Counted from the stretch's first letter, positions 1 to 9,166 are shown. The stretch: DNA of 64,000 bases from Geothrix sp. (GCA_030681515.1 JAUXSE010000025.1:1-64000); one strand, 5' to 3'. Notes: a model not told the origin generated them from the sequence alone. Translations and numbers: made by a program.

Positions 1-14
1 GGCGCGCTCAATCC

Positions 15-1114
15 CCAAGTGCAACATTCTTCAGAAAGAATGGTTGCATGGGAAAACACTACACACATCTGAGTTGCGAGGAACGAGCAATGATCCAGGC
101 GAAGCTGGAGTTGGGATTCAAGCCTCGGGCGATCGCCCGGGGCTTGAATCGCGCGGCCTCGACCATCAAACGGGAGCTTGATCGGAACGGCTGGCAGGCT
201 CCAACCTGTCCCCGTAGGTTAGGTCGGCCACCCCTCACGGGCGGCTATCGCCTCCAGATTGCCCAGGCAAGGGCCCAGGCGCTTGCCTCCAAGCCCCGGG
301 TCGGGCGAAGGCTGGTCGTGGGGTCTCCGTTGTGGCGGCGCGTCCTTGAGGGGTTGGCCTCTGGCTTGTCCCCCGAGCAGGTGGGGGGCACACTCGCGCG
401 TATGCCAGAACCGGTGCGCATCAGCCACGAAACGATCTACACCGCCATCTATGCGATGCCCAGGGGCGAACTGCGCACCGAGGTCATTGGCCTGCTTCGT
501 AAGTCCCACAAGACCCGCAGGCCCCGGGCTCGCGGGGAGGACCGGCGTGGCCTCATCCCCAACATGACCAGCATTGATGAACGCCCTGTCGAAGTCTCTG
601 AGCGGATGGTCCCTGGCCACTGGGAGGGGGACCTCATCAAAGGCGCTCGAAACCGTTCCCAGGTGGGCACCTTGGTTGAACGCACAACCCTGTTCACCGT
701 CCTCGCGCAAATGGATCACGCCACAGCCGCCTGCGCCGCAGAGAGCTTTGCCCGAGTGCTCGCTCGCATCGATTCCCAGATGCTGCGAAGCCTGACCTAT
801 GACCAAGGGCGGGAGATGGCGGCCCACGAGCTTTTCAGTCGAGACACCGGCATGGCGGTCTACTTCGCCCACCCGCATAGCCCCTGGGAGCGCGGCATCA
901 ACGAAAATACCAATGGCTTGCTTCGTGATTACTTGCCCAAAGGCTCGGACCTAAGCGTCTACACACAAGACGATCTCGATACCATCGCCTGGACCCTGAA
1001 TGTCCGCCCCAGGAAATCCCTCGGGTGGAAATGCCCCGCAGAACTTTTCCTTCCAGAAGGCGCTTTTGACTTCCAGACCTTCTGGTCCAATCCACCCAAG
1101 CCTGTTGCACTTGG
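15..1114. mobile_element. IS30-family insertion sequence
   Basis: The transposase gene is bracketed by terminal inverted repeats. Bases 15-26 are the exact reverse complement of 1103-1114 (12 bp), and the match continues inward with a few mismatches. The right repeat lies inside the 3-prime end of the transposase gene, so the stop codon at 1119-1121 falls just outside the strict repeat; the true end may be a few bases further out. I see no target duplication in the short left flank. The single uninterrupted gene suggests an element that could still be active. Confidence 0.8.
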
Positions 1115-1121
1115 AACTTGA
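48..1121 (+). CDS. IS30-family transposase
   Basis: This is a DDE recombinase that would cut and join the ends of its own insertion sequence. The protein has 357 residues, a usual length for IS30. Residues about 10-50 form the N-terminal helix-turn-helix typical of the family (LSCEERAMIQ, then a STIKREL recognition helix). The catalytic core follows, with acidic residues at about 195 (GHWEGDLIKG), 250 (TYDQG) and 285 (NENTNG), matching the IS30 D-D-E layout. There is no frameshift, unlike IS3-type elements. The ATG at 48 follows shortly after the left inverted repeat, and expression would depend on a weak internal or flanking promoter. Confidence 0.93.
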   Translation: MGKHYTHLSCEERAMIQAKLELGFKPRAIARGLNRAASTIKRELDRNGWQAPTCPRRLGRPPLTGGYRLQIAQARAQALASKPRVGRRLVVGSPLWRRVLEGLASGLSPEQVGGTLARMPEPVRISHETIYTAIYAMPRGELRTEVIGLLRKSHKTRRPRARGEDRRGLIPNMTSIDERPVEVSERMVPGHWEGDLIKGARNRSQVGTLVERTTLFTVLAQMDHATAACAAESFARVLARIDSQMLRSLTYDQGREMAAHELFSRDTGMAVYFAHPHSPWERGINENTNGLLRDYLPKGSDLSVYTQDDLDTIAWTLNVRPRKSLGWKCPAELFLPEGAFDFQTFWSNPPKPVALGT

Positions 1122-1126
1122 AACCG

Positions 1127-1209
1127 CCAGGATTAAAGATTGAAATACCAAATCTTTAAAATCCTGTTAATCGGGCTTTTCCTCCTGTTAATCCTGTCCT
1201 GGTTTTTTC
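1127..1209. repeat. Fold-back repeat with 9-base words
   Basis: A short intergenic element between the insertion sequence and the TPR gene stop. Bases 1128-1141 pair with 1151-1166 with small gaps, and the outer CCAGG (1127-1131) pairs with CCTGG (1198-1202). The right part carries the words CCTGTTAAT and CCTGTCCTGG followed by a T run. The same 25-base ending recurs at about 9594-9619, also beside the stop codon of a minus-strand gene. See the larger element at 9167-9610. Confidence 0.6.
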
Positions 1210-1215
1210 GAACCG

Positions 1216-4050
1216 CTACGCGAGCCTCGCCGCCACGTCGCGGTAGTCGGGATCCATGTCGTGGACGGCCTTGAACTCTTCGGCGGCCATGGCGGTATGG
1301 CCCTGCTGGAGGTAGATCTCGGCCAGGTCATAGCGCAGGCCGACGCTGTCCTCGGGGGGGAAGCCGGGGGCCAGGATGCCCTGCCGCAGCCACGCCACGG
1401 CGGCGTCAAGCTCCCCCCGGGCCTGTTCGCAGATGCTCAGCATCGAGCAGCATTCCAGGGTGCGCTCAGGGTCGCCCATGGCGATCTTGAACTCCTCGAT
1501 GGCAGGTTCGATGAGGATCATCTCCTTGTAGGCGATGCCCAGGTTGTAGTGGGTGTCGTAGTCGTCGCCCTTGACCTGTTTCTCCACGCCTTCGCGGAAG
1601 GCGCTGAACAGCTCGTCCACGCTCTGGATCTTCTCCACCACACGGGTGGCGTCGTGCATCTCCTCGCCTTCGCCCGCGTCCATGAGGGCCGTGCCCAGCA
1701 CGTCCGTGAGGTCGAAGAAGGAATTGGCGAAATCGCTTTCATCGAGGGCGCTGGCCTTGGCCGTGTGCCCCAGCTTCTGGAGCGCAGTCTCCGCCCGGTC
1801 CAGGCGGAGGTCCAGTTCGGGATGTCCCGGGAATTGTTGGAGGGCGGCCTCGATTTCGAGCTTGGCTTCCTCGGGGCTGCCGTAGTCCAGCTGGAAGTCA
1901 ATATCGCCGAGGAGGCTCGCCAGATCCTCGGAGGCGCGCGCGGGCGCCGGAACGGTCTGGGGGAAGCCATGGCCGGGTTCCGGCAACAGGGACAGCGCCT
2001 CGACCATCTCCGGCGGCAGCATCCGGGTGGGCACTGGAGGCAGGGGCACGGTGGGGGCCGAGAACGGTGAAGGAGGTTCGGCGGACACCAGATCCGAAAG
2101 GGTGGCGTCCATCCAGCCGAGGTCGGAGGCGTCCAGGGCGGAGGGCTCCGGCCCGGATGCGGGCTTCGCACGGGGTGCGAATGATTCGCTGCCCAGCGGG
2201 AAGGATGCCTCCGGGAACGGGGGGGGCGCGAAGGGATCCAGGGGCCGGGCGTCCAGATCCGGCAGAAGGGGCAGGCCATCCCCCAGACCGATGGGTGCGC
2301 CGGGCGTGAAGGGGGGCGGCGGCTGGACCTTGGCCGGCGGCGGTGGTTCGAAGCCGGGCATATCGAGCGCGATGAGCATGTCCAGGTCGCTGGGGGGCGG
2401 CAGGGCGATGGGCGCGGTCGGCATGGATGCCGCGGAGATCGGCGCGGGCGGCTGCGGGGACGAGGGAGCCCGGGAGGCCGGCGGCGGCAGCACGCCGGGC
2501 GCGGGCAGGCCGAGGGCGCGCCGGTGGATGCGGGTGGAGCCGGGAAAGAGCTGCTCCGCCATGTCCAGCAGGTGCGCGGCCTCCCGCTTCCGGTTGAGAT
2601 GGACGAGGGCCTGGGCGCTCTGCACGTACTGCATCTGCACCTGGGTGAGCCGCCCGGTGGTGCGGTGCACGGCCACGATGGCCTCGATGATGGTGAGATC
2701 CGCGGGATCCAGCTCCAGGGCCTTCTTGTAGGTCTCGATGGCGCGTTCGTGGCTGCCGCCGCGGATGAGGGCCTCGGCCTCGCGGGCGAACTGGTCAATC
2801 CGCAGGCGCCGGACCGGATCCACCTCGGTCTCGCCGCCGTGGCGGGTGATCTCCTGGGGGGCGAGGGGCTCCAGGCCCGGGAAGGCCCCGGGCGAGGCGA
2901 AGGTCGCGGGGGGCGGGGCCGCGGCGCCGGGCACGACGCCCAGGGCCTGGAGCTGGCCCGAGAGGTGGCCGATGAGGGCCTGGTCGCTGTTCTGGTAGGC
3001 CAGCCCATAGGCGCTCTGGAGCGCATGGACCTGGTCGGCCCGGTTGCCGCTCTGGTGGGCGATCTCGGCGAGCAGGATCCAGGCCTCGGCGCCGAAGTTG
3101 CCCTGGAGGGCGGCCCTCATGCTGCGGCCGACGATATCGCCGGACCCCCGGCGGGCCAGTTCCCGGGCGATGGGCGCGAACAGCCTCAGGCCCTCGTCCG
3201 CCCGGTCGGCGTTGACGAGGTTGCGCAGGGCCTTTTCACAAAGGGGCAACGTCTTTTCGGGGAGTTGCGCCACCTCGGCCAGGGCCTCGAGGGCGCGATC
3301 CGGGTGTCCGCTGCGAAGTTCGATCTCGGCCAGGGCTTCCAGCAGTTCGGTGTTTCTCGGGTTGGTGGCGAGGCCTTCCCGCAGATGCTGGGCGGCGGTG
3401 GTGTAGTCGCCCTGGATCACCCCCAGCCGGCTTTGCGTCAGGTACACCTGAGGGGTGGAGATCATGGACTTGGCGCGTTCGAGAATCTGGTTGGCCTCGC
3501 CGTGCATCTGCTCCATGGCCAGGGATTCGGCCACCTCCAGGTAGATGCCCGCGGCGCGGTCCTTCATCCCTTCCTTGTTGTACAGATCCGCCAGCTTGAC
3601 CTTCATCTTCAGGTTCTTGGGATCGAGGTCCACGACCTTGTTGAACTCCTCCAGCGCCCGCTTGATGAGGCCCTTCTTCTGGAAGTGCTCGGCCACCTGC
3701 AGGTGGACCTTCACCGCATCGCTGGTCTTGTTCATCTGGCGGTAGAGATCCGCCAGGCGCTGGGCCGCGTCAATATCCTCGGGGGCGTTGCGCACCACCT
3801 TCTGGAAGATGGCCGCGGCGCGGGCGTGGAATCCGTCCCGCTCGTAGGCGCCGCCGAGCCGCTTGTGGATCTCCACGCCGTCCCTCACCCGGCCGATCTG
3901 GACGCAGAGATCCCCGATCTGATTCAGGGTGTTGTAGTCCTTGGGATTGTCATCCACGAGCTTCTGGAACTCGTCAATGGCCCGTTCCACCTTGCCCGCC
4001 GTCAAGAGCTTGTCGGCTTCCTTCTTGACTTTGACGCGATCAATGGCCAT
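1216..4050 (-). CDS. Large TPR-repeat protein
   Basis: A cytoplasmic scaffold-type protein of 944 residues with no signal peptide or membrane segment. The first 360 residues are tandem tetratricopeptide repeats, visible as recurrent A..FQK.V...P and ALEEFNKVVDLDPKN patterns. More repeats occur near 415-500 and in the last 150 residues. In between, about residues 510-700 are rich in proline and alanine and look disordered. The exact partner cannot be read from sequence; TPR proteins of this size often organise motility or envelope machines. It follows cdd by 67 bp on the same strand and may share its transcript. The ATG at 4050 is preceded by GAGGCAG. Confidence 0.85.
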   Translation of the reverse strand: MAIDRVKVKKEADKLLTAGKVERAIDEFQKLVDDNPKDYNTLNQIGDLCVQIGRVRDGVEIHKRLGGAYERDGFHARAAAIFQKVVRNAPEDIDAAQRLADLYRQMNKTSDAVKVHLQVAEHFQKKGLIKRALEEFNKVVDLDPKNLKMKVKLADLYNKEGMKDRAAGIYLEVAESLAMEQMHGEANQILERAKSMISTPQVYLTQSRLGVIQGDYTTAAQHLREGLATNPRNTELLEALAEIELRSGHPDRALEALAEVAQLPEKTLPLCEKALRNLVNADRADEGLRLFAPIARELARRGSGDIVGRSMRAALQGNFGAEAWILLAEIAHQSGNRADQVHALQSAYGLAYQNSDQALIGHLSGQLQALGVVPGAAAPPPATFASPGAFPGLEPLAPQEITRHGGETEVDPVRRLRIDQFAREAEALIRGGSHERAIETYKKALELDPADLTIIEAIVAVHRTTGRLTQVQMQYVQSAQALVHLNRKREAAHLLDMAEQLFPGSTRIHRRALGLPAPGVLPPPASRAPSSPQPPAPISAASMPTAPIALPPPSDLDMLIALDMPGFEPPPPAKVQPPPPFTPGAPIGLGDGLPLLPDLDARPLDPFAPPPFPEASFPLGSESFAPRAKPASGPEPSALDASDLGWMDATLSDLVSAEPPSPFSAPTVPLPPVPTRMLPPEMVEALSLLPEPGHGFPQTVPAPARASEDLASLLGDIDFQLDYGSPEEAKLEIEAALQQFPGHPELDLRLDRAETALQKLGHTAKASALDESDFANSFFDLTDVLGTALMDAGEGEEMHDATRVVEKIQSVDELFSAFREGVEKQVKGDDYDTHYNLGIAYKEMILIEPAIEEFKIAMGDPERTLECCSMLSICEQARGELDAAVAWLRQGILAPGFPPEDSVGLRYDLAEIYLQQGHTAMAAEEFKAVHDMDPDYRDVAARLA

Positions 4051-4117
4051 TCAGCTGCCTCGGGGTGCCTGGCGGGGTTCGGAAAGTGTAGGCGGGGGGC
4101 GCCCGCCTTGGATAGGC

Positions 4118-4534
4118 CTAGCGGAGATGGCCGCCGGTGAAGCTGTGAGGCAGCAGATCCTCCAGCCGGTGGAGCTGCCGGGTGTGGCGGTTGGCCAGGA
4201 GCACGGGCAGATGCCCCGCGAATTCGATCAGGGCCTGGCGGCAGGCGCCGCAGGGGGGCGTCAGTTCCGCCACGTCCGTGACCACCACGGCGGCCACCAG
4301 TCCGCCGGGCCGGAGACCGGCCGCCACCGCGGCGCTCAGGGCTCCGCGTTCGGCGCAGAGGGAGACGGGATAGGCGGCGTTCTCCACGTTGCATCCGCCG
4401 ATCACTTCCCCGCCCGCCGTCAGAAGCGCCGCGCCCACCTGGAAGCGGGAATAGGGCGCGTGGGCGCAGTCGCGGGCCTTCCAGGCCGCCTCCAGCAGGG
4501 GGGTCCAGGCCGGGGAATGGGGATCGTCGTACAC
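4118..4534 (-). CDS. cdd: Cytidine deaminase
   Basis: Hydrolytically deaminates cytidine and deoxycytidine to uridine in pyrimidine salvage. The 138-residue protein has the full zinc site of the small homotetrameric class: C60-A-E62 (CAER) and PCGAC with C95 and C98, where E62 is the proton shuttle. It also has the substrate-binding NVENAAY stretch (49-55). The start is GTG at 4534, with GGAGG about 6 bases upstream; no better ATG exists. It lies 24 bp after the DUF58 gene and 67 bp before the TPR gene, all on the minus strand, so a three-gene operon is likely. Confidence 0.93.
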   Translation of the reverse strand: MYDDPHSPAWTPLLEAAWKARDCAHAPYSRFQVGAALLTAGGEVIGGCNVENAAYPVSLCAERGALSAAVAAGLRPGGLVAAVVVTDVAELTPPCGACRQALIEFAGHLPVLLANRHTRQLHRLEDLLPHSFTGGHLR

Positions 4535-4558
4535 CAGAGCCTCCAGAAGGACCAGGGT

Positions 4559-5500
4559 TCAGCTTAACGGAGCTTCCCGCATCCCGCCTTCCCCGGTGCC
4601 GAGGGCCTGCGCCTGGGCGAGGGCCCGCCAGCAGGCCGCATGGCCACGGATCTCCCGGAGCCCGCCGGGGCCGTGCAGATCGAGGCTGATGTCCCGCTTC
4701 TGGAGGCGGGCCTGGAGGATGGTCCCGGACAGCCGTTCCAGTTCACGCTCGAAGGGCCGCCCGGGCGCCCAGTCCGCCGGATCCAGCCGCAGATGGAGGC
4801 CCATGGGACGCTCATCCTCGAAGGTGCGCACCCAGGGCTGGCCACGCTGGGCGGTGCGCTTCCAGTGCACCCTGGCCGGCGGATCCCCCAGCCTCAGGGG
4901 CCGGGTGCCTTCGGGGCTGCTGCTCCCCTCCTGGGTCAGGGAGCGGTGGCCTTCGCCGCGCCAGCTCGCGGGCCGGGCGGGCGGGGTGCGGGGATGGGGC
5001 AGCACGAGCACGGACTGGTCCAGGGCGATGAAGCGGGATTTTTCGAGCAGGCCGAAGGGGAAGCGGGTCCGGAGCTCCAGACTCTGGAGGCGGGTCCGGC
5101 CGCGATGCCCGGCCCGGGCCTGGAGGACCACCAGCGTTTCGCCCGTGCGGCGGGCCGAGGCCAGGAACCCGGGTTCCACCACGCCGTCATCCATGGCCAG
5201 GTGGAGTTCCAGGCCCCGGATGCGGCCCCGCCCGGGATCCTGCAGGCGCAGCCGGATCCCGCCGCGCACCCGGGCAAAAAGGTTGCCTTCCTCCAGTCCG
5301 GCCACCCGGAGCCCCTGCAGGGCCCGGCGGCTGAGGATGCCCGATACCAGGAAGAGGCCGAGCATCAGCGAGAACACCAGGTACAGCAGGTTGTTTCCCG
5401 TGTTGACGGAAAAGACGCCCACCGCCAGCAGGGCCAGCAGGACCTGCGCGCCCAGGCCCGTGAGGGACAGGCGCAGATGGCGGTCGCTCCAGAGCTTCAC
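4559..5500 (-). CDS. DUF58 domain membrane protein
   Basis: A membrane-anchored DUF58 protein of 313 residues. Such proteins usually sit beside MoxR ATPases and von Willebrand A proteins. Two hydrophobic helices span residues 15-55. The DUF58 signature lies at about 206-230 (GDPPARVHWKRTA followed by VRTFEDE), close to the family pattern of a D-P-R-x-I-D-W-K box and an acidic finish. The GTG at 5500 has GGAGG just upstream. The open frame continues further upstream, but that part has no hydrophobic or domain features and looks non-coding. No MoxR or vWA gene is adjacent, so it appears as an orphan with cdd. Its precise role is unknown. Confidence 0.85.
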   Translation of the reverse strand: MKLWSDRHLRLSLTGLGAQVLLALLAVGVFSVNTGNNLLYLVFSLMLGLFLVSGILSRRALQGLRVAGLEEGNLFARVRGGIRLRLQDPGRGRIRGLELHLAMDDGVVEPGFLASARRTGETLVVLQARAGHRGRTRLQSLELRTRFPFGLLEKSRFIALDQSVLVLPHPRTPPARPASWRGEGHRSLTQEGSSSPEGTRPLRLGDPPARVHWKRTAQRGQPWVRTFEDERPMGLHLRLDPADWAPGRPFERELERLSGTILQARLQKRDISLDLHGPGGLREIRGHAACWRALAQAQALGTGEGGMREAPLS

Positions 5501-5699
5501 GCGGCACCTCCGCCTAACGCACGCTGCGCGTGCTCCGGCGCGCTTCGCTTGCCGAGGCGGAGCCTCCCTGTGCCGCGCCCTGCGGGCTTCGGCTTCGCCA
5601 AAGTGGCACTTCGCTCCTGCTTCGTGCTCATGCCTCCAGCCTACCGCCAGGTGCCGCGCGGATGCGCCTGATAGCATGGACCCTCTCCCCAGGACCCCC
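5501..5699. other. Hairpin-rich divergent intergenic region
   Basis: The space between the divergent DUF58 and permease genes. It holds several short inverted repeats, for example GCACGC-TGC-GCGTGC near 5519-5533 and a CTCCG...CGGAG arm pair just after it. Promoters for both genes must lie here, but I cannot pick them with confidence. Confidence 0.4.
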
Positions 5700-7298
5700 A
5701 TGATCCAGCAGCTTTTCCGCACGAAACCCATCGAGCAGATCCGCGCCGGCACCGAAGAGGCCGGACACGGCGGACTCCGGCGCACGCTCACGGCCTGGGA
5801 TCTGGCCCTGCTGGGCGTGGGCGCCATCATCGGCGCCGGCATCCTTTCGGCCCTGGGAACGGGATTGGCGGGCGGGTTTGATTCGACCTTCGGCGTGACG
5901 CGCCCGGCGGCGGGTCCGGCGCTGATCATCAGCTTCCTCATGACGGCCCTGGCCTGCGGCTTCACGGCGCTGTGCTACGCCGAATTCGCCAGCATGATCC
6001 CGGCCTCGGGCAGCGCCTACACCTACACCTACGCCACCCTGGGCGAACTGATGGCCTGGATCATCGGCTGGGATCTGCTGCTGGAATACGCGGTCTCCAA
6101 CGTGGCCGTGGCCATCAGCTGGGGCAGCTACATGGACAATCTGCTCCGGGGCCTGGGCCTGCACATCCCGCGCTGGCTGAGCATGGATCCGCGCACCATG
6201 ATGTTCCCCACCGAGGCCTTCGCCGCCACCCACCAGGGCGCGCTGGCCCTTTCGGACAAGCTGCACTACCTGGCCCAGGCCAAGGGGGGCGTGCTGGATG
6301 GCGCGGCGGTGTTCGCGAACTGGAACGCTCTGAAGACCGCGCCCCTCATCGGGGGCTTCCCCTTCGGCATGAACCTGCTGGCCATGATCATCACCTTCCT
6401 CATCACGGCCCTGTGCGTGTGGGGCGTGAAGGAGAGCGTGCGGGCCAACAACATCATGGTGACGGTGAAGGTGGCCCTGCTGCTGCTGGTCATCGCCATC
6501 GGCTCGTTCTACGTGAAGCCCGAGAACTTCCATCCCTTCGCCCCCAACGGATGGAAGGGCATCCAGGCGGGCGCGGCCATCATCTTCTTCGCCTTCATCG
6601 GCTTCGACGCCGTGAGCACCACCGCGGAGGAGTGCAAGGATCCGGCCCGGGACATGCCCCGGGGCATCATCGGCAGCCTCATCATCTGCACGGTGATCTA
6701 TGTGGGCGTCTGCGCCGTGGTGGCGGGCATCCTGCCCTACAGCGCCTACCACGGCATCGCCGATCCCATCGCCCACGCCTTCACCGCCATCGGCATGAAC
6801 AAGATGTCGGCCATGGTCAGCATCGGCGCCGTGGTGGCCCTGGGCAGCGCCCTGCTGGTCTACCAGATGGCCCAGCCCCGCATCTTCATGGTGATGAGCC
6901 GCGATGGCCTGCTGCCACCCTGGTTCGGCAAGATCAGCCCGCGCTTCCGCACCCCCCTGAACGCCACGCTGCTCACCGGCGCCATCGTCCTGCTGCCGGC
7001 GGGTTTCATGAACATAGACGAGATCATCGAGCTCACGAACATCGGCACCCTCTTCGCGTTCATCCTGGTCTGCGCGGGGATCCTGGTGCTGCGGGTGAAG
7101 CGCCCCCACGCCGAGCGCCGCTTCCGGGCCCCCGCCGTGTGGATCACGGCGCCCCTGGGCATCCTGTTCTGCTTCTGGCTGGCCCTGGGCCTGCCCCGCC
7201 ACACCTGGGAGCGGTTCTGGATCTGGCTGGGCATCGGCCTGCTGGCCTACTTCCTCTACAGCGCCCGGCACAGCCGCCTGCGGGAAACGAAGGCCTGA
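5700..7298 (+). CDS. APC-family amino acid permease
   Basis: An inner-membrane amino acid transporter of the cationic amino acid branch of the APC superfamily (YfnA/CAT type). The 532-residue protein has about 12-14 hydrophobic helices. Helix 1 carries the substrate-binding glycine motif GAIIGAGIL, and IIFFAFIGFDAVST is the family helix 6 signature, followed by TAEECKDPARDMPRGI. A loop of roughly 60 residues after helix 3 (MDPRTMMFPTEAF onward) is longer than usual. The ATG at 5700 has AGGA 6-7 bases upstream. An in-frame ATG at 5676 is possible but lacks a ribosome site. Substrate specificity cannot be read from sequence. Confidence 0.9.
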   Translation: MIQQLFRTKPIEQIRAGTEEAGHGGLRRTLTAWDLALLGVGAIIGAGILSALGTGLAGGFDSTFGVTRPAAGPALIISFLMTALACGFTALCYAEFASMIPASGSAYTYTYATLGELMAWIIGWDLLLEYAVSNVAVAISWGSYMDNLLRGLGLHIPRWLSMDPRTMMFPTEAFAATHQGALALSDKLHYLAQAKGGVLDGAAVFANWNALKTAPLIGGFPFGMNLLAMIITFLITALCVWGVKESVRANNIMVTVKVALLLLVIAIGSFYVKPENFHPFAPNGWKGIQAGAAIIFFAFIGFDAVSTTAEECKDPARDMPRGIIGSLIICTVIYVGVCAVVAGILPYSAYHGIADPIAHAFTAIGMNKMSAMVSIGAVVALGSALLVYQMAQPRIFMVMSRDGLLPPWFGKISPRFRTPLNATLLTGAIVLLPAGFMNIDEIIELTNIGTLFAFILVCAGILVLRVKRPHAERRFRAPAVWITAPLGILFCFWLALGLPRHTWERFWIWLGIGLLAYFLYSARHSRLRETKA

Positions 7299-7338
7299 GA
7301 TCCTTGCCGCCGGGGCTCAAACCGCGCATCCTGACGGC

Positions 7339-7989
7339 ATGTTCACAGGTCTGATCCGGCACTTGGGCACCCTCGAAGCCCGCTCCTCCCGGCCCGGCGG
7401 CGCCCGGCTGCGCATGGCGGCGCCAGCCGGCCTGCTGGCCCGCGCCGAACCGGGCGCCAGCCTCGCCGTGAACGGCGCCTGCCTCACCAGCGTGAGGGTG
7501 GACGCACGCGCCTGGGAGGCGGATCTCAGCGAGGAGACCCTGGCGAAGACCACCCTGGGCCGCCTGCCCCTGGGCGCCGTGCTGCACCTGGAACCGGCCC
7601 TGCGCGTGGGCGATCCTCTGGATGGCCACCTGGTGGCGGGGCATGTGGATGGGATCGGACAACTGGTGTCGCGTCCCCATGGGCACGCGGGCGTGGACGA
7701 AGGCATCTGGCGCTTCACCATGCCGGCCGCGCTCGCGCCCATGACCGCGCCCAAGGGCTCCATCGCCGTGGATGGCATCTCCCTCACCGTGGTGGACTGC
7801 GGCGGCGATTGGTTCACCGTGGCCCTCATCCCCGAGACCGTGAAGCACACGGCCCTGGGCGCCATGCGCCCCGGCGACCCCGTCAACCTCGAAGCCGACC
7901 CCATCGGCCGCTTCGTGGCCCGGGCCCTGGCCCTCCGGGGCAGCGACGAAAAGCTGGCCCGTTTCGCCCAGGGCGGGTGGGCGGGCTGA
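7339..7989 (+). CDS. ribE: Riboflavin synthase, alpha chain
   Basis: Converts two molecules of 6,7-dimethyl-8-ribityllumazine to riboflavin and a pyrimidinedione, the last step of riboflavin synthesis. It begins with the hallmark MFTGLI and has two internally similar lumazine-binding halves (about 1-95 and 96-200); the second contains GHVDGIG. At 216 residues it is the normal length. It starts 40 bp after the permease on the same strand. Other rib genes are not nearby and no FMN riboswitch is visible upstream. Its stop codon abuts the stop of smpB on the opposite strand. Confidence 0.95.
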   Translation: MFTGLIRHLGTLEARSSRPGGARLRMAAPAGLLARAEPGASLAVNGACLTSVRVDARAWEADLSEETLAKTTLGRLPLGAVLHLEPALRVGDPLDGHLVAGHVDGIGQLVSRPHGHAGVDEGIWRFTMPAALAPMTAPKGSIAVDGISLTVVDCGGDWFTVALIPETVKHTALGAMRPGDPVNLEADPIGRFVARALALRGSDEKLARFAQGGWAG

Positions 7990-8445
7990 CTACTCCCGCG
8001 CGCCCTTCCGGATGCGGTCCATTTCGCGTTTCTGCTCGCGCTGCTTCAGGGCCTCGCGCTTGTCGGCGTGGGCCTTGCCTTCGGCCAGGGCGATCTTCAC
8101 CTTGATCTTCCCCTTTTCGTTCAGGTAGATGGCGATGGGGATGATGGTCAGGCCCTTGCGCACGACCTTGGCGGTCATCTTGGTGATCTCGGCCTTGTGC
8201 AGCAGCAGCTTGCGGGGCCGCAGGGGATCGTGGTTGGCGTCCGTGCCGTGCTCGTAGGGCGAGATGTGGGCCTGCTTGAGCCACAGCTCACCGCCCACGG
8301 CGTCCACATAGGCGTCCTGCAACTGGCCCAGGCCCGCCCGCAGGGCCTTCACCTCGGTGCCCTTGAGCGCGACCCCCGCCTCCCAGGTATCGAGGACATG
8401 GTAGTCATGGAAGGCCTTGCGGTTGCGGACGAGATCCTCGGACAT
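7990..8445 (-). CDS. smpB: SsrA-binding protein SmpB
   Basis: Binds tmRNA and delivers it to stalled ribosomes for trans-translation. The 151 residues match the family: an N-terminal RNRKAFHDYHVLDTWEAG stretch, GTEVKALR, and the lysine-rich C-terminal tail (about 115-151) that enters the empty mRNA channel. The purine-rich GGAAGG sits directly against the ATG at 8445 with almost no spacer, so translation may be modest or use another start. The tmRNA gene itself is not in the window. It is convergent with ribE, with no bases between the two stop codons. Confidence 0.96.
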   Translation of the reverse strand: MSEDLVRNRKAFHDYHVLDTWEAGVALKGTEVKALRAGLGQLQDAYVDAVGGELWLKQAHISPYEHGTDANHDPLRPRKLLLHKAEITKMTAKVVRKGLTIIPIAIYLNEKGKIKVKIALAEGKAHADKREALKQREQKREMDRIRKGARE

Positions 8446-8460
8446 CCTTCCACTATCGCA

Positions 8461-9111
8461 TCAGCCCTTTCGCCTGGCCTTGATGAACTCGAACACGGCG
8501 GGCAGGACGGAGAGCACGATGATGGCCACGATCACCACCTCGAAATGCCGCTGGACCCAGGGGATGCCCCCGAACAGCCGTCCGGCGCCCATCATTGACC
8601 CCACCCACAGGAAGGCCCCGGTGACATTGAACAGGGCGAAGCGGGGGTAGTCCATCCTGCCGATGCCCGCCACGAAGGGGGCGAAGGTGCGGACGATGGG
8701 CACGAAGCGGGCCAGGATGATGGTCTTCCCCCCGTACTTTTCGTAGAAGGCGTGGGCCGCTTCCAGGTGCTTCCGGTTCAGCCAGCGGCTGTCTTCCCGG
8801 TGGAAGACGGCGGGGCCCAGGCGCCGGCCGATGGCGTAGTTCAGCCCATCCCCCAGGATGGCGGCCAGGATGAGCAGTCCGGCCATGAGCCACAGGTTCA
8901 GGGGGGTCCCGGGGATGGCGCCCAGGGCCCCGAGGGCGAAGAGCAGGCTGTCCCCGGGCAGGAAGGGCAGGATCACCAGGCCTGTTTCACAGAAGATGAT
9001 GGCGAACATCAGGACATAGACCCACGGGCCCATCTGCCCCGTGAGGACGGCCAGGGCCTGCGGATCCGTCAGCCGCTGGAGGAAGTGCATGATCGTGCGC
9101 AGCATGTCCAT
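8461..9111 (-). CDS. DedA/VTT family membrane protein
   Basis: An inner-membrane DedA (SNARE-associated/VTT) protein of 216 residues. The family includes undecaprenyl-phosphate and phospholipid flippases linked to membrane homeostasis. It shows the hallmark re-entrant segments: FCETGLVILPFLPGDSLLF with the conserved E and PGDS, and later ILARFVPIVRTFAPFVAG with its conserved arginines. A longer frame begins at a TTG at 9129, but the GGGAGGT sequence there is better read as the ribosome site for the ATG at 9111. It lies 15 bp from smpB on the same strand. The transported lipid is not predictable. Confidence 0.9.
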   Translation of the reverse strand: MDMLRTIMHFLQRLTDPQALAVLTGQMGPWVYVLMFAIIFCETGLVILPFLPGDSLLFALGALGAIPGTPLNLWLMAGLLILAAILGDGLNYAIGRRLGPAVFHREDSRWLNRKHLEAAHAFYEKYGGKTIILARFVPIVRTFAPFVAGIGRMDYPRFALFNVTGAFLWVGSMMGAGRLFGGIPWVQRHFEVVIVAIIVLSVLPAVFEFIKARRKG

Positions 9112-9166
9112 CGAGCCGGGACCTCCCAAGATTCATTCAGCAGTGTCCCAGGCCCAAGAAAGCGAA

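Noticed and set aside
1-1130. Target-site duplication around the IS30 element.
   Set aside because: The bases beside the inverted repeats do not match, and the left flank is only 14 bases, so no duplication is claimed.
4596-5699. Long open frames on the plus strand opposite the DUF58 gene, including an extension of the permease frame.
   Set aside because: They are high-GC shadow frames with arginine/proline-rich translations and no ribosome sites; the permease family sequence begins only at 5700.
5628-7271. A 547-codon open frame antisense to the permease.
   Set aside because: Its composition is rich in G, H, Q, E and D, typical of the antisense frame of a high-GC membrane protein gene, and no domain is visible.
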